Origin: DATEPR01 sp036503065
Lineage (GTDB): Bacteria > Actinomycetota > Actinomycetes > Mycobacteriales > Pseudonocardiaceae
Reading direction: 5' to 3'
Length of the DNA: 7,156 nucleotides
Assembly (NCBI GenBank): GCA_036503065.1
Contig: DASXXM010000344.1
Coordinates: forward strand, 1 to 7,156
Position numbers and translations under genes: made by a program
Notes under the pieces: model-generated
The model's database searches: none
What the model was told of the DNA's origin: nothing
Seen by the model: only the letters and a program-made list of their open reading frames with translations
Part shown: positions 1 through 6,508 of the stretch, piece after piece
Position numbering within the stretch: the first letter of the stretch is position 1
How the letters are laid out: the number at the start of each line of letters is the position of its first letter

Positions 1-23
1 CCACCACATCAGAAGGGCGACCC

Positions 24-1397
24 ATGGCCACCACGGAAACGACCCGGAGCGCGCCGATCTCCCGACTCGGCGGGCGGTGGATCGAGGACTGGACACCGGA
101 GGACCCGGGTTTCTGGGCGTCCACCGGCCGCCGGATCGCGGCGCGGAACCTGGTCTTCTCGATCTTCGCCGAGCACGTCGGGTTCGCCATCTGGAGCCTG
201 TGGTCGGTGATGGTTCTGTTCATGAGCCCCAAGTACGGCATCTCGGTGGCGGACAAGTTCCTGCTCACGTCAACGCCGACGTTGGTCGGCGCGGTGCTCC
301 GGATTCCCTACAACCTGGCCGTGGCGAGGTTCGGCGGTCGCAACTGGACCGTCATCAGCGCGCTGCTGCTGCTCATTCCGGCCGCGCTGGCCGCGATCGT
401 CATGCATCCCGGCACTTCATTCGGCACGTTCCTGCTGGTAGCCGCGGTCGGCGGCTTCGGCGGCGGGAACTTCGCGTCGTCGATGACCAATATCAACACG
501 TTCTATCCGCAGTCCCGCAAGGGTTGGGCGCTCGGTGTCAACGCGGGCGGCGGCAACCTGGGCGTGGCCGTCATCCAGCTGGTCGGCCTGCTCGTGCTGG
601 GCACCGCAGGCCTGCTGCAACCGCGGATCGTGCTGTGGGTGTTCCTGCCGCTGATCGTGTTGGCCGCGCTGGGTGCCGCGCTGTACATGGACAACCTGGC
701 CACCGCACGCAACGACACCAGGGCCATGCGCGAGGTGATCCGGGACGGGCACGCCTGGGTGATGTCGCTGCTCTACATCGGCACGTTCGGCTCGTTCATC
801 GGCTACGCCTTCGCGTTCGGCCTCGTGCTGCAGAACCAGTTCCACCGCACGCCGATCCAGGCTGCCGGCGTCACGTTCCTCGGCCCGCTGCTGGGTTCGG
901 TGTCCCGGCCGGTGGGCGGCTGGCTGTCCGACCGGCTCGGCGGGGCGCGGGTGACGTTCTGGAACTTCGTGCTGATGGCCGCGTGCGCCGGGATACTGGT
1001 GCTGGCCGGCAACAGCAAGTCCCTTGGCCTCTACACGGTCGGCTTCATCGCGCTGTTCGTCTTCTCCGGTATCGGCAACGGTTCGACCTACAAGATGATC
1101 CCCGGCATCTACCGGGCCAAGGCACACGCCGAGATCGAGTCCGGAGTGGACGAAACAACGGCGCTGCTGAAGGCGCGCAGGCTCTCCGGTGCCCTGATCG
1201 GCATCGCGGGCGCGATCGGCGCGCTCGGCGGTGTCGGCATCAACCTGGCGTTCCGCCAGTCGTTCGCGGCGGCCAGGTCCGGCACCCCGGCCGTGGTGGG
1301 CTTCCTGGTGTTCTACGCGGTGTGTTTCGCCGTCACGTGGGCGGTCTACCTGCGGAAGGCGCCGGCACCGGCGGCGCTGGCCGCCGTCCGCATCTGA
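24..1397 (+). CDS. narK: NarK-type nitrate/nitrite MFS transporter
   Basis: A 457-residue polytopic inner-membrane protein of the nitrate/nitrite porter family of the major facilitator superfamily, which imports nitrate and/or exchanges nitrite. Hydrophobic segments run from about residue 45 to 445, consistent with 12 helices. The two family signatures are present: GGGNFASSMTNINTFYP (about 146-162, continuing to NAGGGNLG near 173-180) and FSGIGNGSTYKMIPGIY (about 347-363). Two arginines match the substrate-binding pair known from E. coli NarK: Arg93 in LRIPYN and Arg295 in SVSRPVGG. The ATG at 24 is preceded by AAGGG with a 6-base spacer, and no earlier in-frame start lies in the window. It sits 97 bases before nirB on the same strand, so its substrate is probably nitrate or nitrite for assimilation. 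The sequence alone does not tell nitrate import from nitrite exchange. Its promoter lies outside the window. Confidence 0.93.
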   Translation: MATTETTRSAPISRLGGRWIEDWTPEDPGFWASTGRRIAARNLVFSIFAEHVGFAIWSLWSVMVLFMSPKYGISVADKFLLTSTPTLVGAVLRIPYNLAVARFGGRNWTVISALLLLIPAALAAIVMHPGTSFGTFLLVAAVGGFGGGNFASSMTNINTFYPQSRKGWALGVNAGGGNLGVAVIQLVGLLVLGTAGLLQPRIVLWVFLPLIVLAALGAALYMDNLATARNDTRAMREVIRDGHAWVMSLLYIGTFGSFIGYAFAFGLVLQNQFHRTPIQAAGVTFLGPLLGSVSRPVGGWLSDRLGGARVTFWNFVLMAACAGILVLAGNSKSLGLYTVGFIALFVFSGIGNGSTYKMIPGIYRAKAHAEIESGVDETTALLKARRLSGALIGIAGAIGALGGVGINLAFRQSFAAARSGTPAVVGFLVFYAVCFAVTWAVYLRKAPAPAALAAVRI

Positions 1398-1434
1398 CCA
1401 GCTCACACGTGCTGACCTGCGGTAGGAGCAAGCC

Positions 1435-1472
1435 GTAACGAGGCCGCAATGCGCTCGACCCGACCCTGACAC
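1435..1472 (+). promoter_or_regulatory. candidate GlnR-type operator upstream of nirB
   Basis: The narK-nirB gap contains GTAAC-N6-GCAAT-N6-GACCC-N6-GACAC. This follows the spacing of the actinobacterial GlnR box (GTnAC-N6-GAAAC repeated, 22 bp for two sites). The first element is a full match, the last is 4 of 5, and the two middle ones are weak (3 of 5, and 2 of the 4 specified bases). The box ends 22 bases before the nirB ATG. If transcription begins at or near that ATG, it lies at roughly -60 to -23, a usual place for an activator. GlnR is known to control nirB and nitrate genes in several actinomycetes. The match and its role here are inference. Confidence 0.35.
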
Positions 1473-1484
1473 GGCCGGTACCCA
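1455..1484 (+). promoter_or_regulatory. weak candidate nirB promoter, possibly leaderless
   Basis: TCGACC (1455-1460) and TACCCA (1479-1484) are separated by 18 bases and loosely resemble -35 and -10 elements. A start about 10 bases after the -10 would fall at or beside the nirB ATG at 1495. No purine-rich Shine-Dalgarno precedes that ATG, which supports a leaderless transcript, common in actinobacteria. Both hexamers are poor matches, as expected of an activator-dependent promoter. Confidence 0.25.
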
Positions 1485-1494
1485 GCATGGACGT

Positions 1495-3975
1495 ATGCGG
1501 ACGTTGGTCGTGGTCGGATACGGCATGGTCGCCCATCGTCTGGTGCGGACGCTGCGGGAACGGGACCACGGGGGTATGTGGCGGGTGGTCGTGCTGGCAG
1601 AGGAGCGCCGGCCCGCCTACGACCGGGTGTCCCTGTCGTCCTATGTGGACGACTGGGACATCCGGTCTCTCACCCTCCCGGACGTTTCCGACGACGACCT
1701 GGTGTCCGTGCGCCTCGGCGATCCCGTCGTCGGCATCGACCGCGGTGCCAGGACGGTGACGACGGCCGCCGGACACACGCAGCCCTATGACGCGCTGGTG
1801 CTGGCCACCGGCTCGGTGCCGTTCGTGCCGCCGGTGCCCGGCCACGACCTGCCCGGCTGCTTCGTCTACCGAACCGTGGACGACCTGGACGCCATTCGGG
1901 CCGCCGTGACCGGGCCCGGCCCGGCCGGCCGGCGCGCCGCGATGGTGGTCGGCGGCGGCCTGCTCGGCCTCGAAGCGGCGAACGCCTTGCGGGGCATGGG
2001 TTTGTCCCCGCACATCGTGGAGCTGGGCAGCCGCCTGCTACCACTGCAAGTGGACGAGGGCGGCGGCGGGCTGCTGCGCAGGCTGGTGGAGAAGCTGGAC
2101 CTGACCGTGCACACCGGCACCTCGGCGACGTCGATTCGCCCGGACGGCGACCGGCTGCTCGCAGTCTTGTCCAACGGCACCGAGTTGGACCTGGACCTGG
2201 TGGTGTTCTCGGCCGGGGTGCGGCCACGTGACCAACTGGCCCGCCGGTCTGGCCTGCCGGTCGGCGAGCGCGGCGGCGTCGTGGTGGACAACGGTTGCCG
2301 CACCGCTGATCCGGCGGTGTTCGCGGCCGGCGAGTGCGCCTGCATCGACGGCCGGGTGTACGGGCTGGTCGCGCCCGGTTACGCCATGGCCGACGTGGTC
2401 GCCGACCGCCTGCTCGGCGGCGGCGCCGAATTCCCGGGCGCGGACACCTCGACCAAGCTCAAGCTGTTGGGCGTCGACGTGGCCAGTTTCGGTGACGCGA
2501 ACGGTGTCGACAACCTGGACGTGGTCTTTCACGACGCCGTGGCCGGCACCTACCGCAAGCTCGTGATGTCCGACGACGGCCGGACCCTGCTCGGTGGCGT
2601 GCTGGTCGGCGACACGTCCAGCTACGGCACGCTGCGCCCGCTCGTCGGCCGCGTCCTGCCGACCGAACCCGCCGCCCTGCTGACCGGTGTGACCAGCGTC
2701 GACGCCCTGCCTGCGGATGCCATGGTCTGCACGTGCAACGGCGTCACCAGGGCCACGATCGAACACGCCATCCACGAGGGCGCGGACACGGTCGCGGCCG
2801 TCAAATCGGGTACCCGCGCGGGAACCACGTGCGGCTCGTGCGTGCCGACGCTGCGGCAACTGCTGTCCGCGTGCGGTGTGGTCCAGTCCAGCGCGCTGTG
2901 CGAGCACTTCGGCCGGTCCCGCGCCGAGTTGTTCGAGATCGTGCTGGCCACGGGCGTGCGCACGTTCAGCGAGCTGATCGCCCGGCACGGCACCGGCCGC
3001 GGTTGCGACATCTGCAAGCCGGTGGTCGCGTCGATCCTGGCGTCGTTGGGCAACGGCCACATCCTGGACGGCGAGCAGGCCACGCTCCAGGACACCAACG
3101 ACCACTTCCTGGCCAACATCCAGCGCAACGGCACCTACTCGGTCGTGCCGCGCATCCCCGGCGGCGAGATCACCCCCGCCAAGCTGATGGTGATCGCCCA
3201 GGTGGCCCAGGATTTCGGGCTCTACACGAAGATCACCGGTGGCCAGCGGATCGACCTGCTCGGCGCGACCGTGGACCAGCTGCCGCTGATCTGGCGCCGG
3301 CTGGTGGACGCCGGCTTCGAGTCCGGCCACGCGTACGGCAAGGCCCTGCGCACGGTCAAGTCGTGCGTCGGCTCGACGTGGTGCCGATACGGCGTGCAGG
3401 ACTCGGTCGGGCTCGCGGTGGAGTTGGAACTGCGCTACCGGGGCCTGCGCGCACCGCACAAGATCAAGGCAGGTGTGTCCGGCTGCGCGCGGGAGTGCGC
3501 CGAGGCCAGGGGCAAGGACGTCGGCGTCATCGCCACCGAGCACGGCTGGAACCTCTACGTCGGCGGCAACGGCGGCTTCACGCCACGCCACGCGGACCTG
3601 ATAGTGTCCGATGTGGACACACCAACGCTGGTCCGGCTGATCGACCGCTTCCTGATGTTCTACATCCGCACCGCCGACCGCCTGCAACGCACGGCGGCCT
3701 GGATCGAAGCCATGACCGGCGGCCTCGACCATCTGCGGGACGTGATCGTGGCCGACAGCCTCGGCATCTGCGCCGACCTGGATGCCGCGATGGCCCGGCA
3801 CGTCGTCGACTACACCGACGAATGGCAGGGCGTACTGGCGGACCCGGTGAAACTGGCCCGGTTCACCTCCTTCGTCAACTCGCCCGGCACCCCCGACCCG
3901 ACCATCTCGTTCCGCCCGGAGCGCGGCCAACGCGTGCCGGTGCTCGTACCGATCCCGGAGGTGGTGGGCAGATGA
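1495..3975 (+). CDS. nirB: NAD(P)H-dependent nitrite reductase, large subunit
   Basis: An 826-residue cytoplasmic enzyme that passes electrons from NAD(P)H through FAD and Fe-S centres to siroheme and reduces nitrite to ammonium. Domain order is canonical. The N-terminal FAD site is VVVGYG (about 5-10). The NAD(P)-binding motif is VVGGGLLGLEAA (about 151-162), with the second FAD motif FAAGECA near 276-282. A BFD-like [2Fe-2S] domain has Cys412, Cys414, Cys446 and Cys449, followed by the conserved CDIC segment (504-507). The nitrite/sulfite reductase half-domains follow (about 540-800). The [4Fe-4S]-siroheme ligands are Cys624 and Cys630 (CVGSTWC) and Cys664 and Cys668 (CAREC). Length is normal for the family. 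The ATG at 1495 places the FAD motif at the usual N-terminal position. There is no Shine-Dalgarno and no earlier in-frame start, suggesting leaderless translation. It overlaps nirD by 4 bases (ATGA). Confidence 0.97.
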   Translation: MRTLVVVGYGMVAHRLVRTLRERDHGGMWRVVVLAEERRPAYDRVSLSSYVDDWDIRSLTLPDVSDDDLVSVRLGDPVVGIDRGARTVTTAAGHTQPYDALVLATGSVPFVPPVPGHDLPGCFVYRTVDDLDAIRAAVTGPGPAGRRAAMVVGGGLLGLEAANALRGMGLSPHIVELGSRLLPLQVDEGGGGLLRRLVEKLDLTVHTGTSATSIRPDGDRLLAVLSNGTELDLDLVVFSAGVRPRDQLARRSGLPVGERGGVVVDNGCRTADPAVFAAGECACIDGRVYGLVAPGYAMADVVADRLLGGGAEFPGADTSTKLKLLGVDVASFGDANGVDNLDVVFHDAVAGTYRKLVMSDDGRTLLGGVLVGDTSSYGTLRPLVGRVLPTEPAALLTGVTSVDALPADAMVCTCNGVTRATIEHAIHEGADTVAAVKSGTRAGTTCGSCVPTLRQLLSACGVVQSSALCEHFGRSRAELFEIVLATGVRTFSELIARHGTGRGCDICKPVVASILASLGNGHILDGEQATLQDTNDHFLANIQRNGTYSVVPRIPGGEITPAKLMVIAQVAQDFGLYTKITGGQRIDLLGATVDQLPLIWRRLVDAGFESGHAYGKALRTVKSCVGSTWCRYGVQDSVGLAVELELRYRGLRAPHKIKAGVSGCARECAEARGKDVGVIATEHGWNLYVGGNGGFTPRHADLIVSDVDTPTLVRLIDRFLMFYIRTADRLQRTAAWIEAMTGGLDHLRDVIVADSLGICADLDAAMARHVVDYTDEWQGVLADPVKLARFTSFVNSPGTPDPTISFRPERGQRVPVLVPIPEVVGR

Positions 3976-4295
3976 CGACCACGGTGTGCCCGTTCGACCA
4001 GTTGCAACCGGAGCGCGGCGTGGCCGTGCTGCTGCCCGACGGCGCACAGGCCGCGCTGTTCAGAACCCACGACGGCGCGGTGCACGCCGTGTCCAATGTG
4101 GACCCGTTCAGCGGCGCGGCGGTACTGTCGCGGGGGATCGTCGGCGACCGGGCCGGCACGCCGGTCGTCGTCTCGCCGATCTACAAGCAGGCGTTCGACC
4201 TGCGTACCGGCCGGTGCCTCGACGACGACGCGGTGTCCGTGCCGGTGTTCGCGGCCCGGGTACGCGACGGAATGGTCCTGGTCGGGTCGCCGTGA
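3972..4295 (+). CDS. nirD: NAD(P)H-dependent nitrite reductase, small subunit
   Basis: A 107-residue partner of NirB with the Rieske-like fold of the NirD family. The family stretch VDPFSGAAVLSRGIVG (about residues 44-59), SPIYKQAFDL (about 68-77) and TGRCLDD (about 79-85) are visible. The Cys-x-His and Cys-x-x-His cluster ligands of true Rieske proteins are absent, which is normal for NirD, so it should not carry a [2Fe-2S] cluster. It is thought to stabilise or assist the large subunit. The start is the ATG of the ATGA overlap with the nirB stop. A good Shine-Dalgarno, GGAGGT (3957-3962), lies inside the 3' end of nirB with a 9-base spacer, so NirB and NirD are likely made in coupled amounts. 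Its stop overlaps the next start (GTGA). Confidence 0.93.
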   Translation: MTTTVCPFDQLQPERGVAVLLPDGAQAALFRTHDGAVHAVSNVDPFSGAAVLSRGIVGDRAGTPVVVSPIYKQAFDLRTGRCLDDDAVSVPVFAARVRDGMVLVGSP

Positions 4296-5410
4296 CCGAA
4301 ACCGATGTGCCGCCGCTGTCCGGTTACACGATCGGTGTGACCGCGGCACGCCGGGCCGACGAGTTCACCGCGCTGCTGGCCCGGCGCGGCGCGCACGTAC
4401 TGCACGCCCCGGCGATCCGGATCGTGCCGCTGGCCGACGACACCGAACTGCACGCCGTGACCCGCATGCTGCTGGCGCAGCCGCCCAACCTGGTCGTGGC
4501 CACGACGGGTATCGGCTTCCGCGGCTGGATCGAGGCCGCCGACGGCTGGGGGATCGGCACCGAACTGTTGCACTGCCTCGCCACGGCAACGATCCTGACC
4601 AGGGGCCCGAAGGCCCGTGGCGCCGTGCGCGCGGCCGGGCTCGTCGAGACGTTCACCCCCGGCTCCGAAGTCAGCCAGGACCTACTGGACCACCTACTTG
4701 AGTCCGGTGTGGACGGACAGCGGATCGCGGTGCAACTACACGGCGAACCGCTGACCTGGTTCCTGGACGCGCTGCGCGCCGCGGGCGCGGACGTGGTCGG
4801 CGTGCCGGTCTACCGATGGACCGAACCGACCGACCCCGCCCCGGTGGAACGGTTGCTGGACGCGGTGCTCGGCCGCCAGGTCGATGCGCTCACGTTCACC
4901 AGCGCACCGGCCGCGTTGAGCGTGCTGGGCATCGCGGACCGCACCGGCCGGCTGCCCGCGCTGATCGACATGCTCACCCGGACTGTCCTGGCCGCGTGCG
5001 TCGGCGAGATCACCGCGGGCCCGCTCAGCCGGCTCGGCGTCCCCGTGGTCCGGCCGGAACGGGCCCGGATCGGCGCGCTGGTCCGCACTCTGGCCGTCGC
5101 CCTGCCCGAACGCGCGACCCGGCTGCGGGTCGGCCCGAGGACGGTCGAACTGCGCGGCCAGGCCGCCCTGGTGGACGGCCAGTTCCGCCCGGTCCCGCCC
5201 GCGCCGATGGCCGTACTGCGGGCCTTGGCCGACCGGCCCGGCCGCGTGGTGTCCCGGCCGACGCTGCTGGCCGCGCTACCGGGAGCGGGCGAGGAACACG
5301 CGGTCGAAACGGCGGTGGCCCGGCTGCGCTCGGCGCTGGGCGAGCCACGGCTGGTGCAGACCGTTGTCAAGCGCGGCTACCGCCTGGCCACCGATCCGGT
5401 ACGCGGATGA
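4292..5410 (+). CDS. hemD: uroporphyrinogen-III synthase fused to a winged-helix DNA-binding domain
   Basis: A 372-residue two-domain protein. Residues about 10-268 are a HemD domain, which closes and rearranges hydroxymethylbilane into uroporphyrinogen III, the precursor of siroheme and haem. The visible hallmarks are GYTIGVTAARRADEF at the start, VATTGIGFRGW (about 69-79), VYRW (173-176) and LTFTSAPAA (about 200-208). Residues about 278-367 resemble the OmpR/PhoB C-terminal effector domain: PAPMAVLRALADRPGRVVSR, then a recognition-helix-like VETAVARLRSALG and a wing ending VVKRGYRLA. There is no receiver domain. The architecture is known in actinobacteria (the Rv0260c type). The start is the GTG in the GTGA overlap with nirD; its Shine-Dalgarno is weak, so coupling probably drives initiation. 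Its role is probably siroheme supply for NirB, perhaps with regulation of nearby genes; the regulatory part is inference. It could be mainly a regulator that uses a tetrapyrrole-binding domain. Confidence 0.88.
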   Translation: MTETDVPPLSGYTIGVTAARRADEFTALLARRGAHVLHAPAIRIVPLADDTELHAVTRMLLAQPPNLVVATTGIGFRGWIEAADGWGIGTELLHCLATATILTRGPKARGAVRAAGLVETFTPGSEVSQDLLDHLLESGVDGQRIAVQLHGEPLTWFLDALRAAGADVVGVPVYRWTEPTDPAPVERLLDAVLGRQVDALTFTSAPAALSVLGIADRTGRLPALIDMLTRTVLAACVGEITAGPLSRLGVPVVRPERARIGALVRTLAVALPERATRLRVGPRTVELRGQAALVDGQFRPVPPAPMAVLRALADRPGRVVSRPTLLAALPGAGEEHAVETAVARLRSALGEPRLVQTVVKRGYRLATDPVRG

Positions 5411-6129
5411 GCCTGCTGCTCGTGGTCCACGGCACCCGTGACCCGGCCGGCGCGGCCATGTCGGCCGAACTCGCCGCCGCGACCCGCCGACAGTTGGCCG
5501 TCCCGGTGAAGTTGGCCTTCGCCGACGTCCGAGCGCCGTCCGTGACCGAGGTCCTGCGTGCCTGGACGGCGCCGGGGCCGATCGTCGCGGTGCCGGCGTT
5601 CCTGGCGGCCGGGTACCACGTCCGGGTGGACCTGCCCGGCCAGATTCGCGCCGCGGGCCGGACCGATGTGCGGCTGACCGCGCCGGTGGGGCCGAGCGTG
5701 GTGCCCGCAGCGCTGGACCGGCTGATCGCGGCCGGCTGGCGACGATCGGACGCGGTCGTGTTGGCCGCCGCCGGTTCCGCCGACCCGCGGGCCAGGGCCG
5801 ATGTTGGCCGGGCGGCGGCGCTGCTGTCCCGGTTGGTGCGCCGGCCGGTCGACGTCGGTTACCTCGCGAACGGTCGGCCGACCGTGGCCGAGGCCGTCGC
5901 GGCTGCCCGGCGATCCGGTCGGCGGGTGGCCGTGGCGAGTTGGCTGCTGGCGCCAGGGCTGTTCCACCAGTGGCTGGCGGGATCGGGCGCCGACGTGATC
6001 AGCGAGCCGATCGGGGTACATCCATTGCTGGTGGCGCAACTCGTCCGGCGGTATCAAACCGGCAGAGCGCCCAACAGCCGGCCGGCGCGGCCCAGGCTGT
6101 CGAAGATCAACTGCATAGCCATCCGATAG
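5407..6129 (+). CDS. CbiX/SirB-type sirohydrochlorin chelatase
   Basis: A 240-residue cytoplasmic class II chelatase of the CbiX family that inserts a divalent metal into sirohydrochlorin. The N-terminal half shows LLVVHGTRDP with His8, and PAFLAAGYHVRVDLP with His71, the two expected metal-binding histidines. The second half repeats the fold (VVLAAAGSADPRAR near 117-130, then ASWLLAPGLFHQWL near 177-190). Placement after nirB, nirD and hemD indicates iron insertion to give siroheme; cobalt for cobalamin cannot be excluded. The start is the ATG in the ATGA overlap with hemD, with no strong Shine-Dalgarno. The last 24 or so residues after VRRY (from 217) look unlike the family and use rare codons (AGA, ATA, AGG), so the reading frame may have run past an ancestral stop. 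It converges on the antitoxin gene with a 24-base gap and no clear terminator. Confidence 0.85.
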   Translation: MSLLLVVHGTRDPAGAAMSAELAAATRRQLAVPVKLAFADVRAPSVTEVLRAWTAPGPIVAVPAFLAAGYHVRVDLPGQIRAAGRTDVRLTAPVGPSVVPAALDRLIAAGWRRSDAVVLAAAGSADPRARADVGRAAALLSRLVRRPVDVGYLANGRPTVAEAVAAARRSGRRVAVASWLLAPGLFHQWLAGSGADVISEPIGVHPLLVAQLVRRYQTGRAPNSRPARPRLSKINCIAIR

Positions 6130-6179
6130 ACGTCGTCCAAGCGCTCGGCGGAATCAACAGATGACGAACTTGGTGTCAC
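6054..6179 (-). other. short minus-strand reading frame, possible 3' gene remnant
   Basis: A 41-residue open frame lies antisense to the 3' end of cbiX and overlaps the antitoxin 3' end by 26 bases. It could start at GTG (6179-6177) and stops at TGA (6056-6054). The peptide contains SAERLDDVYRMAMQLIFDSL followed by GRAGRLLGALPV, which reads like an amphipathic C-terminal helix of a normal protein. From codon 10 onward most third positions are G or C, but the opposite frame of cbiX is similar, so this does not decide. I recognise no family. It may be the tail of a gene whose front was replaced by the toxin-antitoxin module, or chance. Confidence 0.2.
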
Positions 6180-6462
6180 CGCAGTCCGCGATCATGTGTA
6201 ACGTGCCGCCGATCGCACTGACGTATTTGGCGATGGTGCGGACCTCGGATGCGTCCAATTCGCCATGTTCGAGTTGGCTGACCCGGACTTTGCTCACGCC
6301 CATGGCGTCGGCAACTTGCTGCTGGGTCAGATGCTGCTGCTCACGTGCCTCACGCAGTCGGTAGGCCCTGATCTCGGACAGCGTCCGATCCTTGTGATCG
6401 TTGATACGGTCCTTGTTGTCCGGGGTGATGTACTTGCTGCTGTCCCACGGCGTGGTGGCCAC
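6154..6462 (-). CDS. XRE-family helix-turn-helix antitoxin (HigA-like)
   Basis: A 102-residue protein with a Cro/C1-type helix-turn-helix: LTQQQVADAMGVSKVRVSQL at about residues 45-64, followed by EHGELD. The preceding segment (about 28-44) is charged and helical, and the C-terminus ends GDTKFVIC. In this family the antitoxin binds and neutralises the RelE/HigB toxin encoded just before it and represses the operon. I place the start at GTG 6462-6460 because a near-perfect GGAGGAG lies 4 bases upstream and the resulting N-terminus (MATTPWDSS) looks like its relatives. A longer frame from ATG 6501 adds 13 residues, but that ATG has only a poor, too-close AGG and lies in the loop of a hairpin. 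The base composition is less GC-rich than the nir genes, suggesting horizontal acquisition. The exact HigA subgroup is unresolved. Confidence 0.85.
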   Translation of the reverse strand: MATTPWDSSKYITPDNKDRINDHKDRTLSEIRAYRLREAREQQHLTQQQVADAMGVSKVRVSQLEHGELDASEVRTIAKYVSAIGGTLHMIADCGDTKFVIC

Positions 6463-6465
6463 GGT

Positions 6466-6472
6466 TCTCCTC
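6466..6472 (-). promoter_or_regulatory. strong ribosome binding site that sets the antitoxin start
   Basis: Read on the minus strand, GGAGGAG is followed by AACC and then GTG at 6462. It is the best Shine-Dalgarno in the window. It lies downstream of the alternative ATG at 6501, so it argues for the shorter antitoxin. The toxin GTG has only AGGA with no spacer, so the antitoxin is probably translated more efficiently than the toxin. Confidence 0.65.
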
Positions 6473-6491
6473 CGGTGTGAATCGTGTCTTG

Positions 6492-6508
6492 GCTCAGCCA
6501 TCCTGAGC
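6492..6508 (-). other. hairpin between toxin and antitoxin genes
   Basis: On the minus strand GCTCAG and CTGAGC flank the 5-base loop GATGG, giving a perfect 6-bp stem. The stem begins within the toxin stop codon TAG (6510-6508) and ends about 20 bases before the antitoxin ribosome binding site. No T-run follows, so it is not a classical intrinsic terminator. It might protect the antitoxin mRNA end after processing or tune read-through; that is inference. Confidence 0.4.

Noticed and set aside
77..1438. Plus-strand open frame in a second frame of narK
   Set aside because: Arg/Gly/Pro-rich shadow of the narK frame, which alone contains the transporter signatures.
417..1526. Long minus-strand open frame opposite narK
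   Set aside because: It is antisense to NarK, its translation is low-complexity and charged, and no ribosome binding site or family signature is visible.
2995..3030. GCDIC pair in NirB as a separate rubredoxin-type metal site
   Set aside because: The pair is a normal conserved part of the NirB segment after the BFD-like domain. A rubredoxin site would need two CxxC pairs.
2038..4047. Long minus-strand open frame opposite nirB
   Set aside because: It is antisense to an unmistakable NirB. The translation is rich in Arg, Ala, Gly, His and Val with no domain pattern, as expected from the GC-skewed codons of the real gene.
3972..4295. NirD as a true Rieske [2Fe-2S] protein
   Set aside because: The Cys/His ligand pairs are absent. 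This matches the clusterless NirD family rather than a degraded Rieske protein.
6060..6153. Intrinsic terminator between cbiX and the antitoxin gene
   Set aside because: Only short GC-rich self-complementary bits (around CCGGCCGG) are present, with no T-run on either strand. It is not convincing.
6154..6501. Longer antitoxin starting at ATG 6501
   Set aside because: The ATG has no proper ribosome binding site and lies in a hairpin loop. The GTG at 6462 has GGAGGAG 4 bases upstream. The longer form remains possible.
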